Source: Coriaria nepalensis (taxonomy: Eukaryota > Streptophyta > Magnoliopsida > Cucurbitales > Coriariaceae). Taken from it: a DNA stretch of 64,000 nucleotides. Position numbers and translations under genes: made by a program. The DNA lies in NCBI GenBank assembly GCA_027186245.1, contig CP114481.1, positions 43,369,501 through 43,433,500 on the forward strand, read 5' to 3'. The notes under the pieces were generated by a model. That model had not been told where the DNA came from, ran no database searches, and saw only the letters and a program-made list of their open reading frames with translations. Positions 23,683-37,110 of this stretch are shown piece after piece (the stretch's first letter is position 1; the number at the start of each line of letters is the position of its first letter).

Positions 23683-26376
23683 GACTTGCTTTGAATAAAA
23701 ATATTGACTTGAAATGACTCATTGAAATGATTTTATGGTTAAACGAATGCACACTTTCCTTGCATTGATCATTTGCAAGTTATGCACAAAACTTGTGTTT
23801 GTAGTGCAAAAATAGAATTCGTTCGAATTGCTTTGAAATAAGTTATTGACCTGAAATGACTCATTGAAATGATTTTAAGGTTAAACGAATGAACACTTTC
23901 CTTGCATTGATCATTCGCAAGTTATGCACAAAACTTGTGTTTGTAGTGCAAAAATAGAATTCGTTCGACTTGCTATGAAATAAGTTATTGACTTGCAATG
24001 ACTCATTGAAATGATTTTAAGGTTAAACGAATGCACACTTTCCTTACAATGATCATTTGCAAGTTATGCACAAAACTTGTGTTTGTAGTGCAAAAATAGA
24101 ATTCGTTCGACTTGCTTTGAAATAAGTTATTGACTTGAAATGACTCATTGAAATGATTTTAAGTTAAACGAAAGCACACTTTCCTTGCATTGATCATTTG
24201 CAAGTTATGCACAAAACTTCTGTTTGTAGTGCAAAAATAGAATTCGTTGGACTTGCTTTGAATAAAAATATTGACTTGAAATGACTCATTGAAATGATTT
24301 TATGGTTAAACGAATGCACACTTTCCTTGCATTAATCATTTACAAGTTATGCACAAAACTTGTGTTTGTAGTGCAAAAATAGAATTCGTTCGACTTGCTT
24401 TGAAATAAGTTATTGACTTGCAATGATTCATTGAAATGATTTTAAGGTTAAACGAATGCACACTTTCTTTGCATTGATCATTTGCAAGTTAGGCACAAAA
24501 CTTCTGTTTGTAGTGCAAATATAGAATTCGTTCGACTTGCTTTGAAATAAGATATCGACCTGAAATGACTCATTGAAATGATTTTAAGGTTAAACGAATG
24601 AACACTTTCCTTGCATTGATCATTCGCAAGTTATGCACAAAACTTGTGTTTGTAGTGCAAAAATAGAATTCGTTCGACTTGTTATGAAATAAGTTATTGA
24701 CTTGCAATGCCTCATTGAAATGATTTTAAGGTTAAACGAATGCACACTTTCCTTACAATGATCATTTGCAAGTTATGCACAAAACTTCTGTTTGTAGTGC
24801 AAATATAGAATTCGTTCGACTTGCTTTGAAATAAGATATCGACCTGTAATGACTCATTGAAAAGATTTTAAGGTTAAACGAATGAACACTTTCCTTGCAT
24901 TGACCATTCGCAAGTTATGCACAAAACTTGTGTTTGTAGTGCAAAAATAGAATTCGTTCGACTTGCTATGAAATAAGTTATTGATTTGCAATGACTCATT
25001 GAAATGATTTTGAGGTTAAACGAATGCACACTTTCCTTACAATGATCATTTGCAAGTTATGCACAAAACTTGTGTTTGTAGTGCAAAAATAGAATTCGTT
25101 CGACTTGCTTTGAAATAAGTTATTGACTTGAAATGACTCATTGAAATGATTTTAAGTTAAACGAATGCACACTTTCCTTGCATTGATCATTTACAAGTTA
25201 TGCACAAAACTTGTGTTTGTAGTGCAAAAATAGAATTCGTTCGACTTGCTTTGAAATAAGTTATTGACTTGAAATGACTCATTGAAATGATTTTAAGGTT
25301 AAATGAATGCACACTTTCCTTGCAATGATCATTTGCAAGTTATGCACAAAACTTGTGTTTGCAGTGCAAAAATAGAATTCGTTCGACTTGCTTTGAAATA
25401 AGTTATTGACTTGAAATGAGTCATTGAAATGATTTTAAGTTAAACGAATGCACACTTTCCTTGCATTGATCATTCGCAAGTTATGCACAAAACTTGTGTT
25501 TGTAGTGCAAAAATAGAATTCGGTCGACTTGCTATGAAATAAGTTATTGACTTGCAATGACTCATTGAAATGATTTTAAGGTTAAACGAATGCACACTTT
25601 CCTTACAATGATCATTTGCAAGTTATGCACAAAACTTGTGTTTGTAGTGCAAAAATAGAATTCGTTCGACTTGCTATGAAATAAGTTATTGACTTGAAAT
25701 GACTCATAGAAATGATTTTAAGGTTAAATGAATGCACACTTTCCTTGCAATGATCATTTGCAAGTTATGCAGAAAACTTGTGTTTGCAGTGCAAAAATAG
25801 AATTCGTTCGACTTGCTCTGAAATAAGTTATTGACTTGAAACGACTCATTGAAATGATTTTAAGTTAAACGAATGCACACTTTCCTTGCATTGATCATTT
25901 GCCAGTTATGCACAAAACTTTTGTTTGTAGTCCAAAAATAGAATTCGTTGGACTTGCTTTGAATAAAAATATTGACTTGAAATGACTCATTGAAATGATT
26001 TTATGGTTAAACGAAGGCACACTTTCCTTGCATTGATCATTTGCAAGTTATGCACAAAACTTGTGTTTGTAGTGCAAAAATAGAATTCGTTCGAATTGCT
26101 TTGAAATAAGTTATTGACCTGAAATGACTCATTGAAATGATTTTAAGGTTAAACGAATGAACACTTTCCTTGCATTGATCATTCGCAAGTTATGCACAAA
26201 ACTTGTGTTTGTAGTGCAAAAATAGAATTCGTTCGACTTGCTATGAAATAAGTTATTGACTTGAAATGACTCATTGAAATGATTTTAAGGTTAAATGAAT
26301 GCACAATTTCCTTGCAATGATCATTTGCAAGTTATGCAGAAAACTTGTGGTTGCAGTGCAAAAATAGAATTCGTTG
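23683..26376. repeat. 19-monomer higher-order repeat C, copy 2 (2,694 bp)
   Basis: It is colinear with copy 1 over its entire length, including the paired rare variants gaaggcacac, gtggttgcag and gcattaatcatttacaag. Very few differences were noticed, suggesting a recent amplification. Confidence 0.88.
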
Positions 26377-28360
26377 GACTTGCTTTGAATAAAAATATTG
26401 ACTTGAAATGACTCATTGAAATGATTTTATGGTTAAACGAATGCACACTTTCCTTGCATTGATCATTTGCAAGTTATGCACAAAACTTGTGTTTGTAGTG
26501 CAAAAATAGAATTCGTTCGAATTGCTTTGAAATAAGTTATTGACCTGAAATGACTCATTGAAATGATTTTAAGGTTAAACGAATGAACACTTTCCTTGCA
26601 TTGATCATTCGCAAGTTATGCACAAAACTTGTGTTTGTAGTGCAAAAATAGAATTCGTTCGACTTGCTATGAAATAAGTTATTGACTTGCAATGACTCAT
26701 TGAAATGATTTTAAGGTTAAACGAATGCACACTTTCCTTACAATGATCATTTGCAAGTTATGCACAAAACTTGTGTTTGTAGTGCAAATATAGAATTCGT
26801 TCGACTTGCTTTGAAATAAGTTATTGACTTGAAATGACTCATTGAAATGATTTTAGGTTAAACGAATGCACACTTTCCTTGCATTGATCATTTGCAAGTT
26901 ATGCACAAAACTTGTGTTTGTAGTGCAAAAATAGAATTCGTTCGACTTGCTTTGAAATAAGTTATTGACTTGCAATGCCTCATTGAAATGATTTTAAGGT
27001 TAAACGAATGCACACTTTCCTTACAATGATCATTTGCAAGTTATGCACAAAACTTCTGTTTGTAGTGCAAATATAGAATTCGTTCGACTTGCTTTGAAAT
27101 AAGTTATTGACTTGAAATGACTCATTGAAATGATTTTAAGTTAAACGAATGCACACTTTCCTTGCATTGATCATTTACAAGTTATGCACAAAACTTGTGT
27201 TTGTAGTGCAAAAATAGAATTCGTTCGACTTGCTTTGAAATAAGTTATTGACTTGAAATGACTCATTGAAATGATTTTAAGGTTAAATGAATGCACACTT
27301 TCCTTGCAATGATCATTTGCAAGTTATGCACAAAACTTGTGTTTGCAGTGCAAAAATAGAATTCGTTCGACTTGCTTTGAAATAAGTTATTGACTTGAAA
27401 TGAGTCATTGAAATGATTTTAAGTTAAACGAATGCACACTTTCCTTGCATTGATTATTCGCAAGTTATGCACAAAACTTGTGTTTGTAGTACAAAAATAG
27501 AATTCGGTCGACTTGCTATGAAATAAGTTATTGACTTGCAATGACTCATTGAAATGATTTTAAGGTTAAACGAATGCACACTTTCCTTACAATGATCATT
27601 TGCAAGTTATGCACAAAACTTGTGTTTGTAGTGCAAAAATAGAATTCGTTCGACTTGCTATGAAATAAGTTATTGACTTGAAATGACTCATAGAAATGAT
27701 TTTAAGGTTAAATGAATGCACACTTTCCTTGCAATGATCATTTGCAAGTTATGCAGAAAACTTGTGTTTGCAGTGCAAAAATAGAATTCGTTCGACTTGC
27801 TCTGAAATAAGTTATTGACTTGAAACGACTCATTGAAATGATTTTAAGTTAAACGAATGCACACTTTCCTTGCATTGATCATTTGCCAGTTATGCACAAA
27901 ACTTTTGTTTGTAGTCCAAAAATAGAATTCGTTGGACTTGCTTTGAATAAAAATATTGACTTGAAATGACTCATTGAAATGATTTTATGGTTAAACGAAG
28001 GCACACTTTCCTTGCATTGATCATTTGCAAGTTATGCACAAAACTTGTGTTTGTAGTGCAAAAATAGAATTCGTTCGAATTGCTTTGAAATAAGTTATTG
28101 ACCTGAAATGACTCATTGAAATGATTTTAAGGTTAAACGAATGAACACTTTCCTTGCATTGATCATTCGCAAGTTATGCACAAAACTTGTGTTTGTAGTG
28201 CAAAAATAGAATTCGTTCGACTTGCTATGAAATAAGTTATTGACTTGAAATGACTCATTGAAATGATTTTAAGGTTAAATGAATGCACAATTTCCTTGCA
28301 ATGATCATTTGCAAGTTATGCAGAAAACTTGTGGTTGCAGTGCAAAAATAGAATTCGTTG
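26377..28360. repeat. 19-monomer higher-order repeat C, copy 3 (shortened to 14 monomers)
   Basis: The unit-start marker is at 26377 and next at 28361, a spacing of 1,984 bp. That is 710 bp, or five monomers, shorter than the full unit. The first three monomers match. A taggttaaac 141-bp monomer at about 26855 and a ctttg/gcaatgcctca hybrid at about 26950 then replace the missing stretch, and order resumes near 27.1 kb. Both the gaaacgactc and gtggttgcag markers are retained. Confidence 0.83.
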
Positions 28361-29679
28361 GACTTGCTTTGAATAAAAATATTGACTTGAAATGACTCAT
28401 TGAAATGATTTTATGGTTAAACGAATGCACACTTTCCTTGCATTGATCATTTGCAAGTTATGCACAAAACTTGTGTTTGTAGTGCAAAAATAGAATTCGT
28501 TCGAATTGCTTTGAAATAAGTTATTGACCTGAAATGACTCATTGAAATGATTTTAAGGTTAAACGAATGAACACTTTCCTTGCATTGATCATTCGCAAGT
28601 TATGCACAAAACTTGTGTTTGCAGTGCAAAAATAGAATTCGTTCGACTTGCTTTGAAATAAGTTATTGACTTGAAATGACTCATTGAAATGATTTTAAGT
28701 TAAACGAATGCACACTTTCCTTGCATTGATCATTCGCAAGTTATGCACAAAACTTGTGTTTGTAGTGCAAAAATAGAATTCGGTCGACTTGCTATGAAAT
28801 AAGTTATTGACCTGCAATGACTCATTGAAATGATTTTAAGGTTAAACGAATGCACACTTTCCTTACAATGATCATTTGCAAGTTATGCACAAAACTTGTG
28901 TTTGTAGTGCAAAAATAGAATTCGTTCGACTTGCTTTGAAATAAGTTATTGACTTGCAATGCCTCATTGAAATGATTTTAAGGTTAAACGAATGCACACT
29001 TTCCTTACAATGATCATTTGCAAGTTATGCACAAAACTTCTGTTTGTAGTGCAAATATAGAATTCGTTCGACTTGCTTTGAAATAAGATATCGACCTGTA
29101 ATGACTCATTGAAATGATTTTAAGGTTAAACGAATGAACACTTTCCTTGCATTGATCATTCGCAAGTTATGCACAAAACTTGTGTTTGTAGTGCAAAAAT
29201 AGAATTCGTTCGACTTGCTTTGAAATAAGTTATTGACTTGAAATGACTCATTGAAATGATTTTAGGTTAAACGAATGAACACTTTCCTTGCATTGATCAT
29301 TCGCAAGTTATGCACGAAACTTGTGTTTGTAGTGCAAAAATAGAATTCGTTCGACTTGCTTTGAAATAAGTTATTGACTTGAAATGACTCATTGAAATGA
29401 TTTTATGGTTAAACGAATGCACACTTTCCTTGCATTGATCATTTGCAAGTTATGCACAAAACTTGTGTTTGTAGTGCAAAAATAGAATTCGTTCGACTTG
29501 CTTTCAAATAAGTTATTGACTTGCAATGACTCATTGAAAAGATTTTAAGGTTAAACGAATGAACACTTTCCTTGCATTGATCATTAGCAAGTTATGCACA
29601 AAAGTTGTGTTTGTAGTGCAAAAATAGAATTCGTTCGACATGCTATGAAATAAGTTATTTACTTGAAATGACTCATTGA
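28361..29679. repeat. Mixed satellite monomers between the two 19-mer HORs
   Basis: It begins as a fourth copy of HOR C (gaataaaaat then gaattg/gacctg monomers) but leaves that order near 28.62 kb. It then combines ggtcgac, tgcctca, aagatatcgacctg and ctttcaaat variants known from other blocks. A gacatgctatg monomer with atttacttg near 29637 is found here. Related gacatgc monomers occur only near 56134 and 56701. All sequence is satellite. Confidence 0.72.
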
Positions 29680-32371
29680 AATGATTTTAAGTTAAATGAA
29701 TGCACACTTTCCTTGCATTGATCATTTGCAAGTTATGAACAAAACTTCTGTTTGTAGTGCAAAAATAGAATTCGTTGGACTTGCTTTGAATAAAAATATT
29801 GACTTGAAATGACTCATTGAAATGATTTTATGGTTAAACGAATGCACACTTTCCTTGTATTGATCATTTGCAAGTTATGCACAAAACTTGTGTTTGTAGT
29901 GCAAAAATAGAATTCGTTCGACTTGCTTTGAAATAAGTTATTGACTTGAAATGACTCATTGAAATGATTTTAAGTTAAACGAATGCACACTTTCCTTGCA
30001 TTGATCATTTGCAAGTTATGCACAAAACTTGTGTTTGTAGTGCAAAAATAGAATTCGTTCGACTTACTTTGAAATAAATTATTGACTTGAAATGACTCAT
30101 TGAAATGATTTTAAGTTAAACGAATGCACACTTTCCTTGCATTGATCATTTGCAAGTTATGCACAAAGCTTGTGTTTGTTGTGCAAAAATAGAATTCGTT
30201 CGACTTGCTTTAAAATAAGTTATCGACTTGAAATGACTCATTGAAATGATTTTAAGGTTAAACGAATGCACACTTTCTTTGCATTGATCATTTGCAAATT
30301 ATGCACAAAACTTCTGTTTGTAGTGCAAATATAGAATTCGTTCGACTTGCTTTGAAATAAGATATCGACTTGAAATGACTCATTGAAATGATTTTAAGGT
30401 TAAATGAATGAACAGTTTCCTTGCATTGATCATTCGCAAGTTATGCACAAAAAGTTGTGTTTGTAGTGCAAAAATACAATTCGTTTGACTTGCTATGAAA
30501 TAAGTTATTGACTTGAAATGACTCATTGAAGTGATTTTAAGGTTAAACGAATGCACACTTTCCTTGTAATGATCATTTGCAAGTTATGCACAAAACTTGT
30601 GTTTGTAGTGCGAAAATAGAATTCGTTCGACTTGCTTTGAAATAAGTTATTGACTTGAAACGACTCATTGAAATGATTTTAAGTTAAATGAATGCACACT
30701 TTCCTTGCATTGATCATTTGCAAGTTATGCACAAAACTTCTGTTTGTAGTGCAAAAATAGAATTCGTTGGACTTGCTTTGAATAAAAATATTGACTTGAA
30801 ATGACTCATTGAAATGATTTTATGGTTAAACGAATGCACACTTTCCTTGCATTAATCATTTACAAGTTATGCACAAAACTTGTGTTTGTAGTGCAAAAAT
30901 AGAATTCGTTCGACTTGCTTTGAAATAAGTTGTTGACTTGCAATGATTCATTGAAATCATTTTAAGGTTAAACGAATGCACACTTTCTTTGCATTGATCA
31001 TTTGCAAGTTATGCACAAAACTTATGTTTGTAGTGCAAATATAGAATTCGTTCGACTTGCTTTGAAATAAGATATCGACCTGAAATGACTCATTGAAATG
31101 ATTTTAAGGTTAAACGAATGAACACTTTCCTTGCATTGATCATTCGCAAGTTATGCACAAAAGTTGTGTTTGTAGTGCAAAAATAGAATTCGTTCGACTT
31201 GTTATGAAGTAAGTTATTGACTTGCAATGACTCATTGAAATGATTTTAAGGTTAAACGAATGCACACTTTCCTTGCAATGATCATTCGCAAGTTATGCAC
31301 AAAACTTGTGTTTGTAAAGCAAAAATAGAATTCATTCGACTTGCTTTGAAATAAGTTATTGACTTGAAATGACTCATTGAAATGATTTTAAGTTAAACGA
31401 ATGCACACTTTCCTTGCATTGATCATTTGCAAGTTATGCACAAAACTTTTGTTTGTAGTGCGAAAATAGAATTCGTTGGACTTGCTTTGAATAAAAATAT
31501 TGACTTGAAATGACTCATTGAAATGATTTTATGGTTAAACGAATGCACACTTTCCTTGCATTGATCATTTGCAAGTTATGCACAAAACTTGTGTTTGTAG
31601 TGCAAAAATAGAATTCGTTCGAATTGCTTTGAAATAAGATATTGACTTGAAATGACTCATCGAAATGATTTTAAGGTTAAACGAATGCACACTTTCCTTG
31701 CATTGATCATTTGCAAGTTATGCACAAAACTTGTGTTTGTAGTGCAAAAATAGAATTCGTTCGACTTGCTTTGAAATAAGTTATTGACTTGAAATGACTC
31801 ATTGAAATGATTTTAAGTTAAACGAATGCACACTTTCCTTGCATTGATCATTTGCAAGTTATGCACAAAACTTGTGTTTGTAGTGCAAAAATAGAATTCG
31901 TTCGACTTACTTTGAAATAAATTATTGACTTGAAATGACTCATTGAAATGATTTTAAGTTAAACGAATGCACACTTTCCTTGCATTGATCATTTGCAAGT
32001 TATGCACAAAACTTCTGTTTGTAGTGCAAAAATAGAATTCGTTGGACTTGCGTTGAATAAAAATATTGGCTTGAAATAACTCTTTGAAATGATTTTATGG
32101 TTAAACGAATGCACACTTTCCTTGCATTGATCATTTGCTAGTTATGCACAAAACTTATGTTTGTAGTGCAAAAATTGAATTCGTTCGAATTGCTTTGAAA
32201 TAAGTTATTGACTTGAAATGACTCATTGAAATGATTTTATGGTTGAACAAATGCACACTTTCCTTGCATTGATCATTTGCAAATTATGCACAAAACCTGT
32301 GTTTGCAGTGCAAAAATAGAATTCGTTCGACTTACTTTGAAATAAATTATTGACTTGAAATGACTCATTGA
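29680..32371. repeat. 19-monomer higher-order repeat D, copy 1 (2,692 bp, start approximate)
   Basis: Markers recur at 2,692 bp: the gttatgaac variant (29732 and 32424), ttggacttgc monomer starts (29778 and 32470), cacaaagcttg with a HindIII site (30166 and 32858), and the 143-bp monomer with an extra A, cacaaaaagttg, whose next monomer starts at 30487 and 33179. Other members are gacttactttgaaataaatt and ttgcgttgaat monomers. The latter is the founder type for the 36-58 kb region. Confidence 0.83.
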
Positions 32372-34737
32372 AATGATTTTAAGTTAAACGAATGCACACT
32401 TTCCTTGCATTGATCATTTGCAAGTTATGAACAAAACTTCTGTTTGTAGTGCAAAAATAGAATTCGTTGGACTTGCTTTGAATAAAAATATTGACTTGAA
32501 ATGACTCATTGAAATGATTTTATGGTTAAACGAATGCACACTTTCCTTGTATTGATCATTTGCAAGTTATGCACAAAACTTGTGTTTGTAGTGCAAAAAT
32601 AGAATTCGTTCGACTTGCTTTGAAATAAGTTATTGACTTGAAATGACTCATTGAAATGATTTTAAGTTAAACGAATGCACACTTTCCTTGCATTGATCAT
32701 TTGCAAGTTATGCACAAAACTTGTGTTTGTAGTGCAAAAATAGAATTCGTTCGACTTACTTTGAAATAAATTATTGACTTGAAATGACTCATTGAAATGA
32801 TTTTAAGTTAAACGAATGCACACTTTCCTTGCATTGATCATTTGCAAGTTATGCACAAAGCTTGTGTTTGTTGTGCAAAAATAGAATTCGTTCGACTTGC
32901 TTTAAAATAAGTTATCGACTTGAAATGACTCATTGAAATGATTTTAAGGTTAAACGAATGCACACTTTCTTTGCATTGATCATTTGCAAATTATGCACAA
33001 AACTTGTGTTTGTAGTGCAAATATAGAATTCGTTCGACTTGCTTTGAAATAAGATATCGACTTGAAATGACTCATTGAAATGATTTTAAGGTTAAACGAA
33101 TGAACAGTTTCCTTGCATTGATCATTCGCAAGTTATGCACAAAAAGTTGTGTTTGTAGTGCAAAAATAGAATTCGTTTGACTTGCTATGAAATAAGTTAT
33201 TGACTTGAAATGACTCATTGAAGTGATTTTAAGGTTAAACGAATGCACACTTTCCTTGTAATGATCATTTGCAAGTTATGCACAAAACTTGTGTTTGTAG
33301 TGCGAAAATAGAATTCGTTCGACTTGCTTTGAAATAAGTTATTGACTTGAAACGACTCATTGAAATGATTTTAAGTTAAATGAATGCACACTTTCCTTGC
33401 ATTGACCATTTGCAAGTTATGCACAAAACTTCTGTTTGTAGTGCAAAAATAGAATTCGTTGGACTTGCTTTGAATAAAAATATTGACTTGAAATGACTCA
33501 TTGAAATGATTTTATGGTTAAACGAATGCACACTTTCCTTGCATTAATCATTTACAAGTTATGCACAAAACTTGTGTTTGTAGTGCAAAAATAGAATTCG
33601 TTCGACTTGCTTTGAAATAAGTTGTTGACTTGCAATGATTCATTGAAATCATTTTAAGGTTAAACGAATGCACACTTTCTTTGCATTGATCATTTGCAAG
33701 TTATGCACAAAACTTATGTTTGTAGTGCAAATATAGAATTCGTTCGACTTGCTTTGAAATAAGATATCGACCTGAAATGACTCATTGAAATGATTTTAAG
33801 GTTAAACGAATGCACACTTTCCTTGCAATGATCATTCGCAAGTTATGCACAAAACTTGTGTTTGTAAAGCAAAAATAGAATTCATTCGACTTGCTTTGAA
33901 ATAAGTTATTGACTTGAAATGACTCATTGAAATGATTTTAAGTTAAACGAATGCACACTTTCCTTGCATTGATCATTTGCAAGTTATGCACAAAACTTTT
34001 GTTTGTAGTGCGAAAATAGAATTCGTTGGACTTGCTTTGAATAAAAATATTGACTTGAAATGACTCATTGAAATGATTTTATGGTTAAACGAATGCACAC
34101 TTTCCTTGCATTGATCATTTGCAGGTTATGCACAAAACTTGTGTTTGTAGTGCAAAAATAGAATTCGTTCGAATTGCTTTGAAATAAGATATTGACTTGA
34201 AATGACTCATCGAAATGATTTTAAGGTTAAACGAATGCACACTTTCCTTGCATTGATCATTTGCAAGTTATGCACAAAACTTGTGTTTGTAGTGCAAAAA
34301 TAGAATTCGTTCGACTTACTTTGAAATAAATTATTGACTTGAAATGACTCATTGAAATGATTTTAAGTTAAACGAATGCACACTTTCCTTGCATTGATCA
34401 TTTGCAAGTTATGCACAAAACTTCTGTTTGTAGTGCAAAAATAGAATTCGTTGGACTTGCGTTGAATAAAAATATTGGCTTGAAATAACTCATTGAAATG
34501 ATTTTATGGTTAAACGAATGCACACTTTCCTTGCATTGATCATTTGCTAGTTATGCACAAAACTTATGTTTGTAGTGCAAAAATTGAATTCGTTCGAATT
34601 GCTTTGAAATAAGTTATTGACTTGAAATGACTCATTGAAATGATTTTATGGTTGAACAAATGCACACTTTCCTTGCATTGATCATTTGCAAATTATGCAC
34701 AAAACCTGTGTTTGCAGTGCAAAAATAGAATTCGTTC
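32372..34737. repeat. 19-monomer higher-order repeat D, copy 2 (missing about two monomers)
   Basis: It starts colinear with copy 1. One monomer is missing near 33.80 kb, where copy 1 has a gaacac then gttatgaag pair. Another is missing near 34.31 kb, where copy 1 has an extra aagttaaac monomer before gacttactttg. The shared rare variants gtaaagcaaaa, tattggcttg and ttgaacaaatg remain. The copy ends where gacttgctttg at 34738 replaces gacttactttg. Confidence 0.8.
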
Positions 34738-36011
34738 GACTTGCTTTGAAATAAGTTATTGACTTGAAATGACTCATTGAAATGATTTTAAGTTAAACGA
34801 ATGCACACTTTCCTTGCATTGATCATTTGCTAGTTATGCACAAAACTTGTGTTTGTAGTGCAAAAATAGAATTCGTTCGACTTTCTTTGAAATAAGTTAT
34901 TGACTTGAAATGACTCATTGAAATGATTTTATGGTTAAACGAATGCACACTTTCCTTGCATTGATCATTTGCGAGTTATGCACAAAACTTGTGTTTGTAG
35001 TGCAAAAATAGAATTCGTTCGACTTGCTTTGAAATAAGTTATTGACTTGAAATGACTCATTGAAATGATTTTAAGTTAAACGAATGCACACTTTCCTTGC
35101 ATTGATCATTTGCAAGTTATGCACAAAACTTGTGTTTGTAGTGCAAAAATAGAATTCGTTCGACTTGCTTTGAAATAAGTTATTGACTTGAAATGACTCA
35201 TTGAAATGATTTTATGGTTAAACGAATGCACACTTTCCTTGCATTGATCATTTGCAAGTTATGCACAAAACTTCTGTTTGTAGTGCAAAAATAGAATTCG
35301 TTGGACTTGCGTTGAATAAAAATATTGACTTGAAATGACTCATTGAAATGATTTTATGGTTAAACGAATGCACACTTTCCTTACAATGATCATTTGCAAG
35401 TTACGCACAAAACTTGTGTTTGTAGTGCAAAAATAGAATTCGTTGGACTTGCTTTGAATAAAAATATTGACTTGAAATGACTCATTGAAATGATTTTATG
35501 GTTAAACGAATGCACACTTTCCTTGTATTGATCATTTGCAAGTTATGAACAAAACTTGTGTTTGTAGTGAAAAAATAGAATTCGTTCGACTTGCTTTGAA
35601 ATAAGTTATTGACTTGAAATGACTCATTGAAATGATTTTAAGTTAAACGAATGCACACTTTCCTTGCATTGATCATTTGCAAGTTATGCACAAAACTTGT
35701 GTTTGTAGTGCAAAAATAGAATTCGTTCGACTTACTTTGAAATAAATTATTGACTTGAAATGACTCATTGAAATGATTTTAAGTTAAACGAATGCACACT
35801 TTCCTTGCATTGATCATTTGCAAGTTATGCACAAAACTTCTGTTTGTAGTGCAAAAATAGAATTCGTTGGACTTGCGTTGAATAAAAATATTGACTTGAA
35901 ATGACTCATTGAAATGATTTTATGGTTAAACGAATGCACACTTTCCTTGCATTGATCATTTGCTAGTTATGCACAAAACTTGTGTTTGTAGTGCAAAAAT
36001 AGAATTCGTTC
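34738..36011. repeat. 9-monomer higher-order repeat, copy 1 (1,274 bp)
   Basis: Markers 1,274 bp apart include gactttctttg at 34879 and 36153, and gacttactttg monomers at about 35729 and 37003. The variants gcgagttatg, gttacgcac and gtgaaaaaatag also recur. Four or so monomers are of the 141-bp class, giving 1,274 rather than 1,278 bp. The block is built from variants later used in the 38-mer to its right. Confidence 0.83.
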
Positions 36012-37110
36012 GAATTGCTTTGAAATAAGTTATTGACTTGAAATGACTCATTGAAATGATTTTAAGTTAAACGAATGCACACTTTCCTTGCATTGATCAT
36101 TTGCTAGTTATGCACAAAACTTGTGTTTGTAGTGCAAAAATAGAATTCGTTCGACTTTCTTTGAAATAAGTTATTGATTTGAAATGACTCATTGAAATGA
36201 TTTTATGGTTAAACGAATGCACACTTTCCTTGCATTGATCATTTGCGAGTTATGCACAAAACTTGTGTTTGTAGTGCAAAAATAGAATTCGTTCGACTTG
36301 CTTTGAAATAAGTTATTGACTTGAAATGACTCATTGAAATGATTTTAAGTTAAACGAATGCACACTTTCCTTGCATTGATCATTTGCAAGTTATGCACAA
36401 AACTTGTGTTTGTAGTGCAAAAATAGAATTCGTTCGACTTGCTTTGAAATAAGTTATTGACTTGAAATGACTCATTGAAATGATTTTATGGTTAAACGAA
36501 TGCACACTTTCCTTGCATTGATCATTTGCAAGTTATGCACAAAACTTCTGTTTGTAGTGCAAAAATAGAATTCGTTGGACTTGCGTTGAATAAAAATATT
36601 GACTTGAAATGACTCATTGAAATGATTTTATGGTTAAACGAATGCACACTTTCCTTACAATGATCATTTGCAAGTTACGCACAAAACTTGTGTTTGTAGT
36701 GCAAAAATAGAATTCGTTGGACTTGCTTTGAATAAAAATATTGACTTGAAATGACTCATTGAAATGATTTTATGGTTAAACGAATGCACACTTTCCTTGT
36801 ATTGATCATTTGCAAGTTATGAACAAAACTTGTGTTTGTAGTGAAAAAATAGAATTCGTTCGACTTGCTTTGAAATAAGTTATTGACTTGAAATGACTCA
36901 TTGAAATGATTTTAAGTTAAACGAATGCACACTTTCCTTGCATTGATCATTTGCAAGTTATGCACAAAACTTGTGTTTGTAGTGCAAAAATAGAATTCGT
37001 TCGACTTACTTTGAAATAAATTATTGACTTGAAATGACTCATTGAAATGATTTTAAGTTAAACGAATGCACACTTTCCTTGCATTGATCATTTGCAAGTT
37101 ATGCACAAAA
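36012..37110. repeat. 9-monomer higher-order repeat, copy 2 (end approximate)
   Basis: It matches copy 1 from the gaattg/gacttg start to near 37.1 kb. There the expected cttctg monomer is replaced by a cttgtg one. The last part, from about 36.58 kb, also belongs to the first copy of the 38-mer HOR, showing overlap of two amplification events. Confidence 0.8.
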
